DNA of 64,000 bases from Ancylobacter pratisalsi (lineage in GTDB: Bacteria > Pseudomonadota > Alphaproteobacteria > Rhizobiales > Xanthobacteraceae). Made by a program: the position numbers and the translations under genes. The notes under the pieces are model-generated. The model did not search any database. It had not been told where the DNA came from and saw only the letters and a list, made by a program, of their open reading frames with translations. Below are positions 27,705 through 34,822 of this stretch, in pieces (position 1 is the stretch's first letter; the number at the start of each line of letters is the position of its first letter). The stretch covers positions 95,742 through 159,741 of the forward strand of contig NZ_CP048631.1 in NCBI RefSeq assembly GCF_010669125.1, given 5' to 3'.

Positions 27705-27794
27705 ATTTGAGGGCAGAAGCAGCCGGCGCGAAGCCAGCCCGCGCCACCGGGGAGATTGGCCTCCCGGCCGAGGCAACGGGCCTTGCCCTCAAAT
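27705..27794 (+). ncRNA. Branched structured RNA candidate, R2 copy 2
   Basis: The outer stem ATTTGAGGGCA/TGCCCTCAAAT (27705-27715 with 27784-27794) is unchanged from copy 1. The inner stems GGCGCG/CGCGCC, CCGGG/CCCGG and GGCC/GGCC are kept although the loops differ. The ribosome-binding site TGGAGGA again starts at the 3' foot of the outer stem. Confidence 0.5.
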
Positions 27795-27806
27795 GGAGGA
27801 CACGCG

Positions 27807-27896
27807 ATGTGGTTTATACCGCTGAGTGTGTCGTTTAGTTTGAAGAAAACCCGGAGCGGCTGGCAGGCCGCGCTCCGGGTCAACTTCTTCATCTAG
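27807..27896 (+). CDS. 29-residue small protein, R2 copy 2
   Basis: The product is MWFIPLSVSFSLKKTRSGW... ending ALRVNFFI. Hydrophobic ends flank a basic centre, as in copy 1. Length, start context and frame are the same. The internal stem is longer here (ACCCGGAGCG with CGCTCCGGGT). Two same-length frames with conservative changes (M/L, R/K, L/F) support translation, but expression is unproven. Confidence 0.5.
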   Translation: MWFIPLSVSFSLKKTRSGWQAALRVNFFI

Positions 27897-27974
27897 GCGC
27901 AACAAGGGGGGGCGGGCGAAAGTCCGCTCCCCCACCTCCAGATATATAGCACACGCCCGTTCCAGGTTGAAGCG

Positions 27975-28342
27975 CCGTGCGCGGCCGCCGCGCGGATCGA
28001 CCGCGCGGAGATCCGCCGCGAGAGTGGGGCTCCGCCACCCCTCTCGCCTCTCCCCCCTCGATGCCGGCGACGACATCACCAGACCGCAGCGCGCGCCAGG
28101 GCGCGCCAGTTCCTTCTGCAGGACGTGGGGCCAGGGGGCGCTGCCCCCTCATCCCCAGCAAGGGCGATGACGCCACCCCCCAGCATTCGGCCCTAAAGGG
28201 CCTGCCATGCCGGCGCTGCGCGCCGCCCTCCGGGTGGGTGGTTCCCCCCGTCATCATCCCCCTTGCCCCCCAACTCCCCCGGTCTCCGCGACCCTCAGGA
28301 AGCAGGACGCAGCCTGCTTCGCAGCGAAAAAGGGGAAGACAG
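27975..28342 (+). promoter_or_regulatory. R1 multi-hairpin leader, copy E (long form, compensated stem)
   Basis: The hairpin read GGCCGC-AA-GCGGCC in most copies is GGCCCT-AA-AGGGCC here (28189-28202): both arms changed and pairing stayed perfect. Hairpin 5 is GGCGC-TGC-GCGCC in place of the TAAA form. Other stems match copy D. The leader ends AAAAAGGGGAAGACAG at ATG 28343. This copy gives part of the best evidence that the structure, not the sequence, is maintained. Confidence 0.82.
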
Positions 28343-29179
28343 ATGGCAAAGCTGACCAAGGCCCAGACCAAGGCCCACAAGGAAGCCGAGGCAATCCTGA
28401 CCAAGGACCGTCTGTCTGATGATGAGCGCGCCTTTGTCTTCGACAACTGGCACGAGGGGGCGACCCACAACAACGGCACGGCGGGCGCATTCTTCACCCC
28501 CGACGGGCTCGCTGGGGATTGCGCAATTGATGCCGTCGCCGGCCGTGTCATCGACCTGTGCGCCGGTATCGGCGCTCTCGCTTCCAACGTGGTCGCGCTG
28601 GGTTCCTCCCGGTCTGCTGTCCGGGAAATGGTGTGCGTGGAGATCAATCCGCGTTACGCCGAGATTGGCCGCAAGCTGGTGCCGGAGGCCCGCTGGATCG
28701 TTGCCGACGTGATGGACTGGCGCAACTGGTGGAAGACCGACCTTGAAGCCGAGATGTTCGATAGCGCCATATCGAACCCGCCTTTCGGCAAGGTGCGCCG
28801 GAACGGTAACGGCCCGCGCTATCAGGGGCCGGAATTTGAGTTTCACGTCATCGACATTGCGAGCCAGCTCGCCGATCGCGGCACGTTCATCATCCCGCAG
28901 ATGTCTTCCAGCTTCGTCTATTCCGGCGCGCAGTTCTACGACCGCAGGAAGGAAGGGCGCGGCCTCGATTTCGAGCGGTTGACCGGCCTGCACATGGAAT
29001 GCGGAATCGGCGTCGACACCACCTTTTACCGCGACTGCTGGAAGGACGTTTCCCCCCTCTGTGAAATCGTCACCATCGACTTCGAGGACGCACGGGAGTG
29101 CATGAGCACGGCGGCCGAGCCTGCCGCGCCCAGCTTTCACATTCCGGCGCGTCCCGCCCAACAGCTCGCCCTGTTCTGA
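28343..29179 (+). CDS. Orphan N6-adenine-type DNA methyltransferase
   Basis: This 278-residue SAM-dependent methyltransferase has motif I DLCAGIGAL at about residue 73, an acidic residue in CVEINPRY, and catalytic motif IV SNPPFG at about 149. No restriction partner is adjacent, so it may protect the incoming element from host restriction. The C-terminus PAQQLALF carries a QLxLF peptide typical of sliding-clamp binding. ATG 28343 follows GGGGAAG at the end of R1 copy E; the longer frame from 27977 is leader read-through. Confidence 0.82.
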   Translation: MAKLTKAQTKAHKEAEAILTKDRLSDDERAFVFDNWHEGATHNNGTAGAFFTPDGLAGDCAIDAVAGRVIDLCAGIGALASNVVALGSSRSAVREMVCVEINPRYAEIGRKLVPEARWIVADVMDWRNWWKTDLEAEMFDSAISNPPFGKVRRNGNGPRYQGPEFEFHVIDIASQLADRGTFIIPQMSSSFVYSGAQFYDRRKEGRGLDFERLTGLHMECGIGVDTTFYRDCWKDVSPLCEIVTIDFEDARECMSTAAEPAAPSFHIPARPAQQLALF

Positions 29180-29187
29180 GGCGAGCC

Positions 29188-29520
29188 ATGACCGAGCTTG
29201 CTCGCTACTCCCTCGAATGGCGCCGGCGGGATATCCCCTGTCCGGGTCCGACGATTCTGGCCGAAATGACCGTGCCGCGCGGCGCGCGCTGTCCGGCCGA
29301 GATAGAGCAGATGTGGAAGCCGGGGCAGGGCTATGCCATATGCTGGGGGCTGGTTTCACAGAAGCCCATTCGCCGATGGAGCCGAGAGGCCAAGGCGCGC
29401 GCCCGCCGGCGGAACCTGCAACGCCGGTTAGAGGCCAAATTCCCCCTTTTTGCGCAGATATTCGTCGCCGCCGAGCTTGAGCGCCGGCCGGCCTACTACG
29501 ACGCCGACGATCCCGCGTAG
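29188..29520 (+). CDS. Small basic protein, function unknown
   Basis: This 110-residue protein contains MWKPGQGYAICWGL and an arginine-rich helix (SREAKARARRRNLQRRLEAK). It begins 9 bp after the methyltransferase and is surely in the same transcript. The basic helix suggests nucleic-acid contact. I recognise no family. Confidence 0.6.
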   Translation: MTELARYSLEWRRRDIPCPGPTILAEMTVPRGARCPAEIEQMWKPGQGYAICWGLVSQKPIRRWSREAKARARRRNLQRRLEAKFPLFAQIFVAAELERRPAYYDADDPA

Positions 29521-29522
29521 CG

Positions 29523-29899
29523 GCGGCCGCCTTCCGCCCGCCCAGGCGGATCGACCGCCAGGGCGGGCGGCGAGAGTGGGGCTCCGCCACCCCTCTCGCC
29601 TCTCCCCCCTCGATGCCGGCGACGACATCACCAGGTCACAGCGCGCGCCAGGGCGCGCCAGTCCCTTTCGTGAAGGGCGCGGGGTCAGGGGGCGCTGCCC
29701 CCTCATCCCCAGCAAGGGCGATGACGCCACCCCCCAGCATTCGGCCGCACGCGGCCTGCCATGCCGGCGCTGTGCGCCGCCCTCCGGGTGGGTGGTTCCC
29801 CCCGTCATCATCCCCCTTGCCCCCCAACTCCCCCGGTCTCCGCGACCCTCAGGAAGCAGGACGCAGCCTGCTTCGCAGCGAAAAGGAAGGGAAACCGCC
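29523..29899 (+). promoter_or_regulatory. R1 multi-hairpin leader, copy F (long form, rebuilt first hairpin)
   Basis: Hairpin 1 keeps the ATCGA loop (29550-29554) but has a new stem. CGCCCGCCC (29535-29543) pairs with GGGCGGGCG (29561-29569), and GGCGG pairs with CCGCC, with one A-A mismatch between. In copies C-E this stem is CCGCGCGG on both sides. Hairpin 4 has an AC loop and hairpin 5 reads GGCGC-TGT-GCGCC. The leader ends AAAAGGAAGGGAAACCGCC at ATG 29900. Confidence 0.82.
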
Positions 29900-30940
29900 A
29901 TGGCACAGCACACCAACCCCGATTTGAACGACACAGTTCAGCCCGTCGCCATGTTCGACGCTGACACCCTCACAATCAGCGCCGGCGGCTTCTCCCTCTC
30001 GCTCACCCTCAAGGAGATTGAACGCAATTGGGACGCCCTTTCCCATTTCCCGGATCGCCGCGCCCGCATGGAGCTTGGCGCCCTCGGTGAGCGCGTCAAC
30101 GCCTTCGCCGCCCATGTCGCCGCGATAGTGGCGCGGGGCGGTATTCTCGACGCTGGCGCCGAAATCGAGCGTTTCACAGTCCGCCATGTGCAGCTGACGC
30201 GGCGCGCTTGGGCGATGGAGTCGCGGTGCATGTCGTGGTTCGTCGTCGGGCCGGCCCGGTTCCCGGTGGATCGGAACCGCAAGCGGCAGGCATCGGCAGA
30301 CAACGCCTTTCGCGTCGTGAGCGAGCACGCCAAGGCCGCCCGCGCCGCCGTCGAGCGTACCGCCTTCCCTCATGGCGCCCCAGGCGAGCCGATCCGCGCC
30401 AGCAACCCGGATGCGCCGGCACTGATCCGCGCCGAGATCGAGAAGCGCCAGGCCGCGCACGCCATGATGAAAGCCGCCAACGCTGCTATTCGCTCGGCGA
30501 AGGGCAAAGACGTAGACGCCAAGGTGCAAGCCGTGGTCGACGCCACGGGCTGGCGCGAGGCGAAGGCGCGGCGCTGCGTTGTGCCGCCTCAAGAATGGAT
30601 GGGCGCCGGCTTTCCCGCCTATCAGCTTGCGGGCGAGCTGGCCGAGATAAAGCGGCTTGCGACCCGGCTGGCGACGATCGAGGCGAACCGCGAGCGCGGG
30701 ACGGTCGAGCACGAGCACAACACCACAGCCGGGCGCCTGCGCGTGGTCGAGAATGGCGACGCGGCCCGCATTCAGATGTTTTTCGACGGCAAGCCCGAGG
30801 CCGCGACGCGGGACCTGATGAAGCGCGAGGGCTTCCGTTGGGCGCCGTCCGAGGGGGCTTGGCAGCGCCACCTCAACAATGCCGGGCGCTATTCCGCCTC
30901 GCGCGTGGTGTCCGCTCTCCAAGGGGAGCCCAGCGCATGA
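29900..30940 (+). CDS. Leading-region protein with a conserved C-terminal domain, function unknown
   Basis: The protein has 346 residues. The middle is helical and charged. The last 60 residues (RIQMFFDGKPEAATRDLMKR, then GFRWAPSEGAWQRHLN) match a domain I recall at the C-terminus of many plasmid and phage proteins, including DUF3560-type, without a known activity. It is the first gene of a three-gene run after R1 copy F; its stop overlaps the next start. The start is fixed by the leader boundary. Confidence 0.65.
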   Translation: MAQHTNPDLNDTVQPVAMFDADTLTISAGGFSLSLTLKEIERNWDALSHFPDRRARMELGALGERVNAFAAHVAAIVARGGILDAGAEIERFTVRHVQLTRRAWAMESRCMSWFVVGPARFPVDRNRKRQASADNAFRVVSEHAKAARAAVERTAFPHGAPGEPIRASNPDAPALIRAEIEKRQAAHAMMKAANAAIRSAKGKDVDAKVQAVVDATGWREAKARRCVVPPQEWMGAGFPAYQLAGELAEIKRLATRLATIEANRERGTVEHEHNTTAGRLRVVENGDAARIQMFFDGKPEAATRDLMKREGFRWAPSEGAWQRHLNNAGRYSASRVVSALQGEPSA

Positions 30941-31281
30941 CCTGCCGTCCCGGCTTCAGCACCTTCGCCGGCCGCGTCGCTCTGGCGCGGCAATCGGTCC
31001 TTTCCGGCGCGTCGGCAGACGCTTTTGATGCCTGCTTCAAAATGTTCGACGGCGAGATGGTCGCCGCCGCCCTTATGCGCGCGGCTGAAAAAGACGCCGC
31101 GCTCGCGGACGCCATGCCCAAATATTTCGACATGGAACTGCTGCAGGAGATCCACGCCCGCCACGCATCGACCGACCTTGAGGCCGCCGCCGCCGTGATC
31201 CGCAGGAAAGAGGCCGCACAGAGCCGGGCGACGGCGAAGAGGTGGGAGCTTGAGGGTGACGGGCAGGCGGCGCTATTCTAA
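30937..31281 (+). CDS. Small leading-region protein ending in QAALF
   Basis: This 114-residue helical protein (MTCRPGFSTFAGRVALARQS) overlaps the previous stop by four bases. It ends GDGQAALF, a weaker form of the clamp-binding pattern seen at 26305 and 29179. Long antisense and out-of-frame ORFs over this region are shadows. No family was recognised. Confidence 0.6.
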   Translation: MTCRPGFSTFAGRVALARQSVLSGASADAFDACFKMFDGEMVAAALMRAAEKDAALADAMPKYFDMELLQEIHARHASTDLEAAAAVIRRKEAAQSRATAKRWELEGDGQAALF

Positions 31282-31364
31282 CGCGCCCTGTGAAGCAAAG
31301 CGGCCCCCTTAAGCGACATTCATCACATGGACAGCGGCGCTGCGGTGCGGCTCGGGAGAGCGAA

Positions 31365-31703
31365 ATGGCCACGATCAATTACAATGGGTTCTCGTTTGTC
31401 GGCGTCAGCGACGACGGGCGCATTGAATACAACACCACCAACCAAAGCACATGGTCGGTAAAGATCGAAGGCCGCTGGGCAGACCGCCGGTTCATTTTCG
31501 ACGATCAGAACAACGTCGTCGGCCACACAAGCCCCGAGGATGCGGCGGTGATCGTAGAGCTTTGCAAGGCTACGGACGCCGCGCAAAGCTCTTGGCATGA
31601 CGAGATGCGCGAGCGTTCGCATGCCAGGCAGGATGGCCGCGCCGACGCTATGGACGGCATCGAAAAAGTTCGTGGCGGCGCCTATGACCGCAATACTTGG
31701 TGA
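31365..31703 (+). CDS. Small hypothetical protein
   Basis: This 112-residue product (MATINYNGFSFVGVSDDGRI) has a beta-rich first half (STWSVKIEGRWADRRFIFDD) and a charged C-terminal helix. ATG 31365 has a good ribosome-binding site (CGGGAGAG). It is third in the copy-F gene run. Function is unknown. Confidence 0.6.
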   Translation: MATINYNGFSFVGVSDDGRIEYNTTNQSTWSVKIEGRWADRRFIFDDQNNVVGHTSPEDAAVIVELCKATDAAQSSWHDEMRERSHARQDGRADAMDGIEKVRGGAYDRNTW

Positions 31704-31756
31704 CGACTAGGCAGCTCAACACGACCGCCAACAACGACGCCCACTAGCGGCTGGCG

Positions 31757-32112
31757 CCAGTCGCGCGCCCCGGCGGATCGACCGCCAGTGCGCGCGGCGA
31801 GAGTGGGGCTCCGCCACCCCTCTCGCCTCTCCCCCCTCGATGCCGGCGACGACATCCACATTCACATAGAGCGCGCCAGGGCGCGCCAGTTCCTGGTTGA
31901 AGAACGCGGGGCCAGGAGGCTCTGCCCCCTCTGCCCCAGCAAGGGCGATGACGCCACCCCCCAGCATTCGGCCGCGAGCGGCCTGCCATGCCGGCGCGTA
32001 AACGCGCCGCCCCTTCGGGTGGGTGGTTCCCCCCGTCATCATCCCCCTTGCCCCCCAACTCCCCCGCTGCTCCGCGCGAACTCGGGAAGCAGGACGGCCT
32101 GCTTCGCCTAAG
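31757..32112 (+). promoter_or_regulatory. R1 multi-hairpin leader, copy G (divergent, before ssb)
   Basis: This is the most diverged copy and the one nearest oriT. Hairpin 1 has yet another stem (CGCGCG...GGCGG-ATCGA-CCGCC...CGCGCG, 31762-31796). Hairpin 4 has a GA loop, hairpin 5 is GGCGCGT-AA-ACGCGCC, hairpin 6 has a CTTC loop, and the last stem keeps both 8-base arms with a 4-base loop (GAAGCAGG-ACGG-CCTGCTTC). Unlike other copies it does not run into a start codon; about 90 bp with a CTGTATAGG motif (32115-32123) separate it from ssb. Confidence 0.75.
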
Positions 32113-32200
32113 AACTGTATAGGTTAGGGCGAAACCTTGACGACGATCCACTGATAAAGTTCGACTTTTCCCGTAACCCTGATCCGAATGGAGCTTTGAT

Positions 32201-32560
32201 ATGTTCTCTCTCAACCGCGCTGAAATCATCGGAAACCTTGGCGCTGATCCCGAAATCCGCACCTTCCAGAATGGTGGCCGGGTTGCCACCTTCCGCGTGG
32301 CGACAAACAACTCCTACAAGGACCGGGAGGGCAATTGGAAGGATGTTGCGCAGTGGCACACCGTCGTCGTCTTCGATGACCACCTCATCAAGCGGATCGA
32401 CAAGCGCCTGCAGAAGGGGACCAAGGTTCATGTCACCGGCGCCATGGAAACCCGCGAATATGACAAGGACGGCCAGACCCACAAGGTGACGGAAATCGTT
32501 CTGCGCCCCTTCGGCAATGGCGACATCATTCTGCTCGATGCGTGGATCGCCGAAAGCTGA
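32201..32560 (+). CDS. ssb: Single-stranded DNA-binding protein, short form
   Basis: This 119-residue SSB consists of the OB fold only (NRAEIIGNLGADPEIRTF, ATFRVATNNSYKD, WHTVVVFD, VHVTGAMETREYD). The flexible tail and acidic DDIPF-type tip that recruit partner proteins are absent; it ends LLDAWIAES. Plasmid SSBs in leading regions coat entering single strands and limit SOS induction. ATG 32201 is preceded by GGAGCTTTGAT. Confidence 0.88.
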   Translation: MFSLNRAEIIGNLGADPEIRTFQNGGRVATFRVATNNSYKDREGNWKDVAQWHTVVVFDDHLIKRIDKRLQKGTKVHVTGAMETREYDKDGQTHKVTEIVLRPFGNGDIILLDAWIAES

Positions 32561-32630
32561 ACAGGTAAAGTCCGGGTGGTGAGATCGCTCCCACCCGGTT
32601 TTCCTTGCCCGCAACGGGATGGAGAGACCC

Positions 32631-32999
32631 ATGGAACCCTATCGAGCCCATACATTCCCAGCGCCCGCCAAGCGGGGCACGGATGCCCGTCAACCGCCGG
32701 CCCGCCCGCCGATCTGGTTGCGCATCCTCATCTGGCCGTTGCGCCTCCTGGGCTCGATGGCGCGGAGCATGGCCCTCTTTGTCCTCGTGACCGGCCTGCC
32801 CTTCGTCGTTCTCATGCGCAAGCTGTCCCTGGTCTGGATCGTCCTCGCCGTGGCGGGTTTCGCTTCCGGGGTGCCGGCCCTTCACGCCTCCCTCATGCTG
32901 GCGGCCGGCGCTGTTTCGTGGCTGTTCATGGATGCCTGGAACTGGGCTCTTTATCGCCTGCTGCCCGAAGACGACGTTCTGATCGCCCCCTATCATTGA
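32631..32999 (+). CDS. Small inner-membrane protein, function unknown
   Basis: The protein has 122 residues with a proline-rich head and then two to three hydrophobic segments (WLRILIWPLRLLGSMARSMA, LFVLVTGLPFVVLM, LSLVWIVLAVAGFASGV). It follows ssb by 70 bp. ATG 32631 follows GGAGAG; ATG 32619 is in frame upstream. Its place in a leading region suggests an establishment or entry-exclusion role, but nothing direct supports this. Confidence 0.55.
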   Translation: MEPYRAHTFPAPAKRGTDARQPPARPPIWLRILIWPLRLLGSMARSMALFVLVTGLPFVVLMRKLSLVWIVLAVAGFASGVPALHASLMLAAGAVSWLFMDAWNWALYRLLPEDDVLIAPYH

Positions 33000-33071
33000 T
33001 TTCGCGCGGCGGGCTGCTTTCGCCGCCCGCCCTCGGGACCGCCATAAGCGCGGCCCCGAGCGCGTGAATCG

Positions 33072-33326
33072 CTACGGCTCTTCACGCTTGAACTTGATGC
33101 CAATCGACTTGTCGGTGCAGCACCAAAGGCCGCTTTGCTCCGATGTCGCGAACGGATACGGCCCGTTCGGTGCCCGCTCTCCGCAACGCTGGCAGGTCAT
33201 TCTGAGCCGTATGTCGTGGATGGTTTCGCCAGCGCGTCCCAGCAGCGCTACTGCCGCCGCGCGTACGAACACCGTGCGATGACCGCACTGGCATTGAAAG
33301 CCGACAAGGGGGCTCGGTTCATCCAT
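33072..33326 (-). CDS. Small zinc-ribbon-like protein
   Basis: This 84-residue protein has two cysteine knuckles, FQCQCGHR and MTCQRCGER, about 25 residues apart, as in a four-cysteine zinc ribbon. Another cysteine pair (LWCC) follows. It may bind nucleic acid or be structural. It runs opposite to the leading-region genes. Confidence 0.5.
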   Translation of the reverse strand: MDEPSPLVGFQCQCGHRTVFVRAAAVALLGRAGETIHDIRLRMTCQRCGERAPNGPYPFATSEQSGLWCCTDKSIGIKFKREEP

Positions 33327-33359
33327 AGGAACATATGAGGAACGTTGAGGCGGTGATTG

Positions 33360-33683
33360 TCAATCTTCACTGACACGACGCGGGCGCCGAGCGCCTTTCC
33401 CTAACCGAGCCGGGACGTCACTCCGCAGGGTGTCGGCAGCGAGGATGCCCGCCTCATCGGCGGCGGCAATCAAGGCCCGGCGGAACGCTTCGGGGGCAGC
33501 GTTGCCGCCCAACACATCGAGCGCAGCCACCTGCGCGGCGCGGTGCGCAGGCGTGTCCATCATTCCGCCCGGCCATTTGATCAACAGGAAATTGGCCGCG
33601 CCTTCCACGTCGGCGAGGGTGCGCCTCGTGGCCTCACTTTCCCAGATATGAACGGGCTTGATCGGGATCATCCGACTTAACAC
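33360..33683 (-). CDS. DUF982 family protein
   Basis: This 107-residue protein matches DUF982: a start PVHIWESEATRRTLADVEGA, then NFLLIKWPGG and a C-terminal helix pair (AALDVLGGNAAPEAFRRALI). The family is common on plasmids and symbiosis islands of Hyphomicrobiales and has no known function. The next minus-strand gene lies 33 bp downstream. Confidence 0.75.
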   Translation of the reverse strand: MLSRMIPIKPVHIWESEATRRTLADVEGAANFLLIKWPGGMMDTPAHRAAQVAALDVLGGNAAPEAFRRALIAAADEAGILAADTLRSDVPARLGKGARRPRRVSED

Positions 33684-33736
33684 CGAGAGAGCGGCCGGGT
33701 TGCAGCGGCGCAGTCGAATCGCCGATAGTATCGCCG

Positions 33737-33994
33737 ATGAAGCCCTATGAGATTGTGCGCAAGAAGATCATGAAGGTTGAAGGCGAATGGCGAATAGCGC
33801 CCGAGCCGCCCCCTTCCGATGCGCGGACCTGGACCGGCCATTTCGCCTTTGTCCCGGGCAGCGTGACTGAGATCAGGAAGAAGGTCGACGCCGTTCCGAT
33901 CAGCTTTGCTGCCGATATCCTGCCGGCGGATGGCGGCGTGTGGCTATGGGCCGGGGTTGGCGACCTGGAGAGGATTATCAAGGCCGTGCGGTAG
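33737..33994 (+). CDS. Small hypothetical protein
   Basis: This 85-residue product (MKPYEIVRKKIMKVEGEWRI) has alternating short strands (WTGHFAFVPGS, AVPISFAADILPA) and a C-terminal helix. The intergenic space to the divergent DUF982 gene is 53 bp, so promoters would overlap. No family was recognised. Confidence 0.5.
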   Translation: MKPYEIVRKKIMKVEGEWRIAPEPPPSDARTWTGHFAFVPGSVTEIRKKVDAVPISFAADILPADGGVWLWAGVGDLERIIKAVR

Positions 33995-34045
33995 GATTGC
34001 CTTAGCGCTGCCTTGCCCGGTTCCATCAGCATAGGAGGGCGACCC

Positions 34046-34249
34046 ATGACCAATAGCGACACCCTGCGCGACCTTCTTTCCGATCTTGAGGCGGCGCTTG
34101 AGGATCATTCATTCGCCCTCCATACGGCTCGCAGGGCGGCGCTACCGCTTCAGGAACGGCTTGCCGTCGTCAGGGCGAGCCGTGCGTCGCGGGAGCGGCT
34201 GGAGGCGGCTCAGCAAGCGCTTGAGCGCGCGGCGGGCAGTGCGACCTAG
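34046..34249 (+). CDS. Small coiled-coil protein
   Basis: This 67-residue, almost entirely helical protein has heptad-like leucines (LRDLLSDLEAALEDHSFALH, QERLAVVRASRASRERLEAA). ATG 34046 is placed after AGGAGG. It may be an accessory or adaptor protein. Function is unknown. Confidence 0.5.
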   Translation: MTNSDTLRDLLSDLEAALEDHSFALHTARRAALPLQERLAVVRASRASRERLEAAQQALERAAGSAT

Positions 34250-34306
34250 CGGAGCAAGCGGGTCGCGGTCGGCGCGTGCAGCGCACACGGAGCCCGATCG
34301 GCTACA

Positions 34307-34822
34307 CTAAATCGCGTCAGTGCGGGACATCGCAATTTGCGCGGCGCGGGTCCATTGCAGCATGGCGGTAGATGCGGAAGGCGAGCCGCCACTTTTGCCG
34401 GCCAGCCGTATCCAGCCATCGGCCATCATCGCCTCAATCTCGGGTCCAAGCGGAGCCGCCTGCGGCCAGGGCCGGCCGGCGGTCTCTTCCCAAAGGGCCA
34501 TGACCGCCGCCGGCACAGAGAGCGCCGCCGGGGGCGCCGGCGCCGGCGCGTCAAGCTCGATCGCCGCCGCCATCATTCGCTGATATCCCGTCTCAGCCCA
34601 CTCCCGCGCTTCCTCAATTGACGCGAAGCCGCCGGCGCGCGAGGCACCCTCGCAGACGCGATAACCCGTCTCCTTGAGTGCCTTTGTAATGGCGACGGCA
34701 CCCCACGGAACCATCGCCAGCAGAACCACCGTCTCACCGGAAACCAGGTCCGTGGTGTGCGGGTTCTGAATGCGCCAGACCAGCGGTTTCACCCGAGCAG
34801 ACCGGGCCGTCGTGTCATCCAT
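34307..34822 (-). CDS. Hypothetical protein in the tra region
   Basis: This 171-residue protein starts MDDTTARSARVKPLVWRIQN, has an alanine/proline-rich linker (DAPAPAPPAALSVPAA) and ends in a mixed domain. The start overlaps the 3' end of the next upstream gene by 8 bp, so it is the last gene of the leftward tra transcript. A longer frame from 34903 lacks a ribosome-binding site. No family was recognised. Confidence 0.55.
   Translation of the reverse strand: MDDTTARSARVKPLVWRIQNPHTTDLVSGETVVLLAMVPWGAVAITKALKETGYRVCEGASRAGGFASIEEAREWAETGYQRMMAAAIELDAPAPAPPAALSVPAAVMALWEETAGRPWPQAAPLGPEIEAMMADGWIRLAGKSGGSPSASTAMLQWTRAAQIAMSRTDAI

Larger units (their letters stand above)
27671..27974 (+). repeat. 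R2 repeat, copy 2
   Basis: This is the second copy of the composite R2 unit, from TCTTAACATCGAGGACGATA to the edge of R1 copy E. It differs from copy 1 by scattered substitutions and small indels but keeps the branched fold (27705-27794), the 29-codon frame (27807-27896) and a variant promoter-like motif ATATATAGCAC (27942-27952). Confidence 0.75.

Noticed and set aside
23219..32112. R1 copies as a CRISPR array or transposon series
   Set aside because: Spacing is irregular, units are separated by genes, no short direct repeats with spacers occur, and no target duplications or transposase flank the copies.
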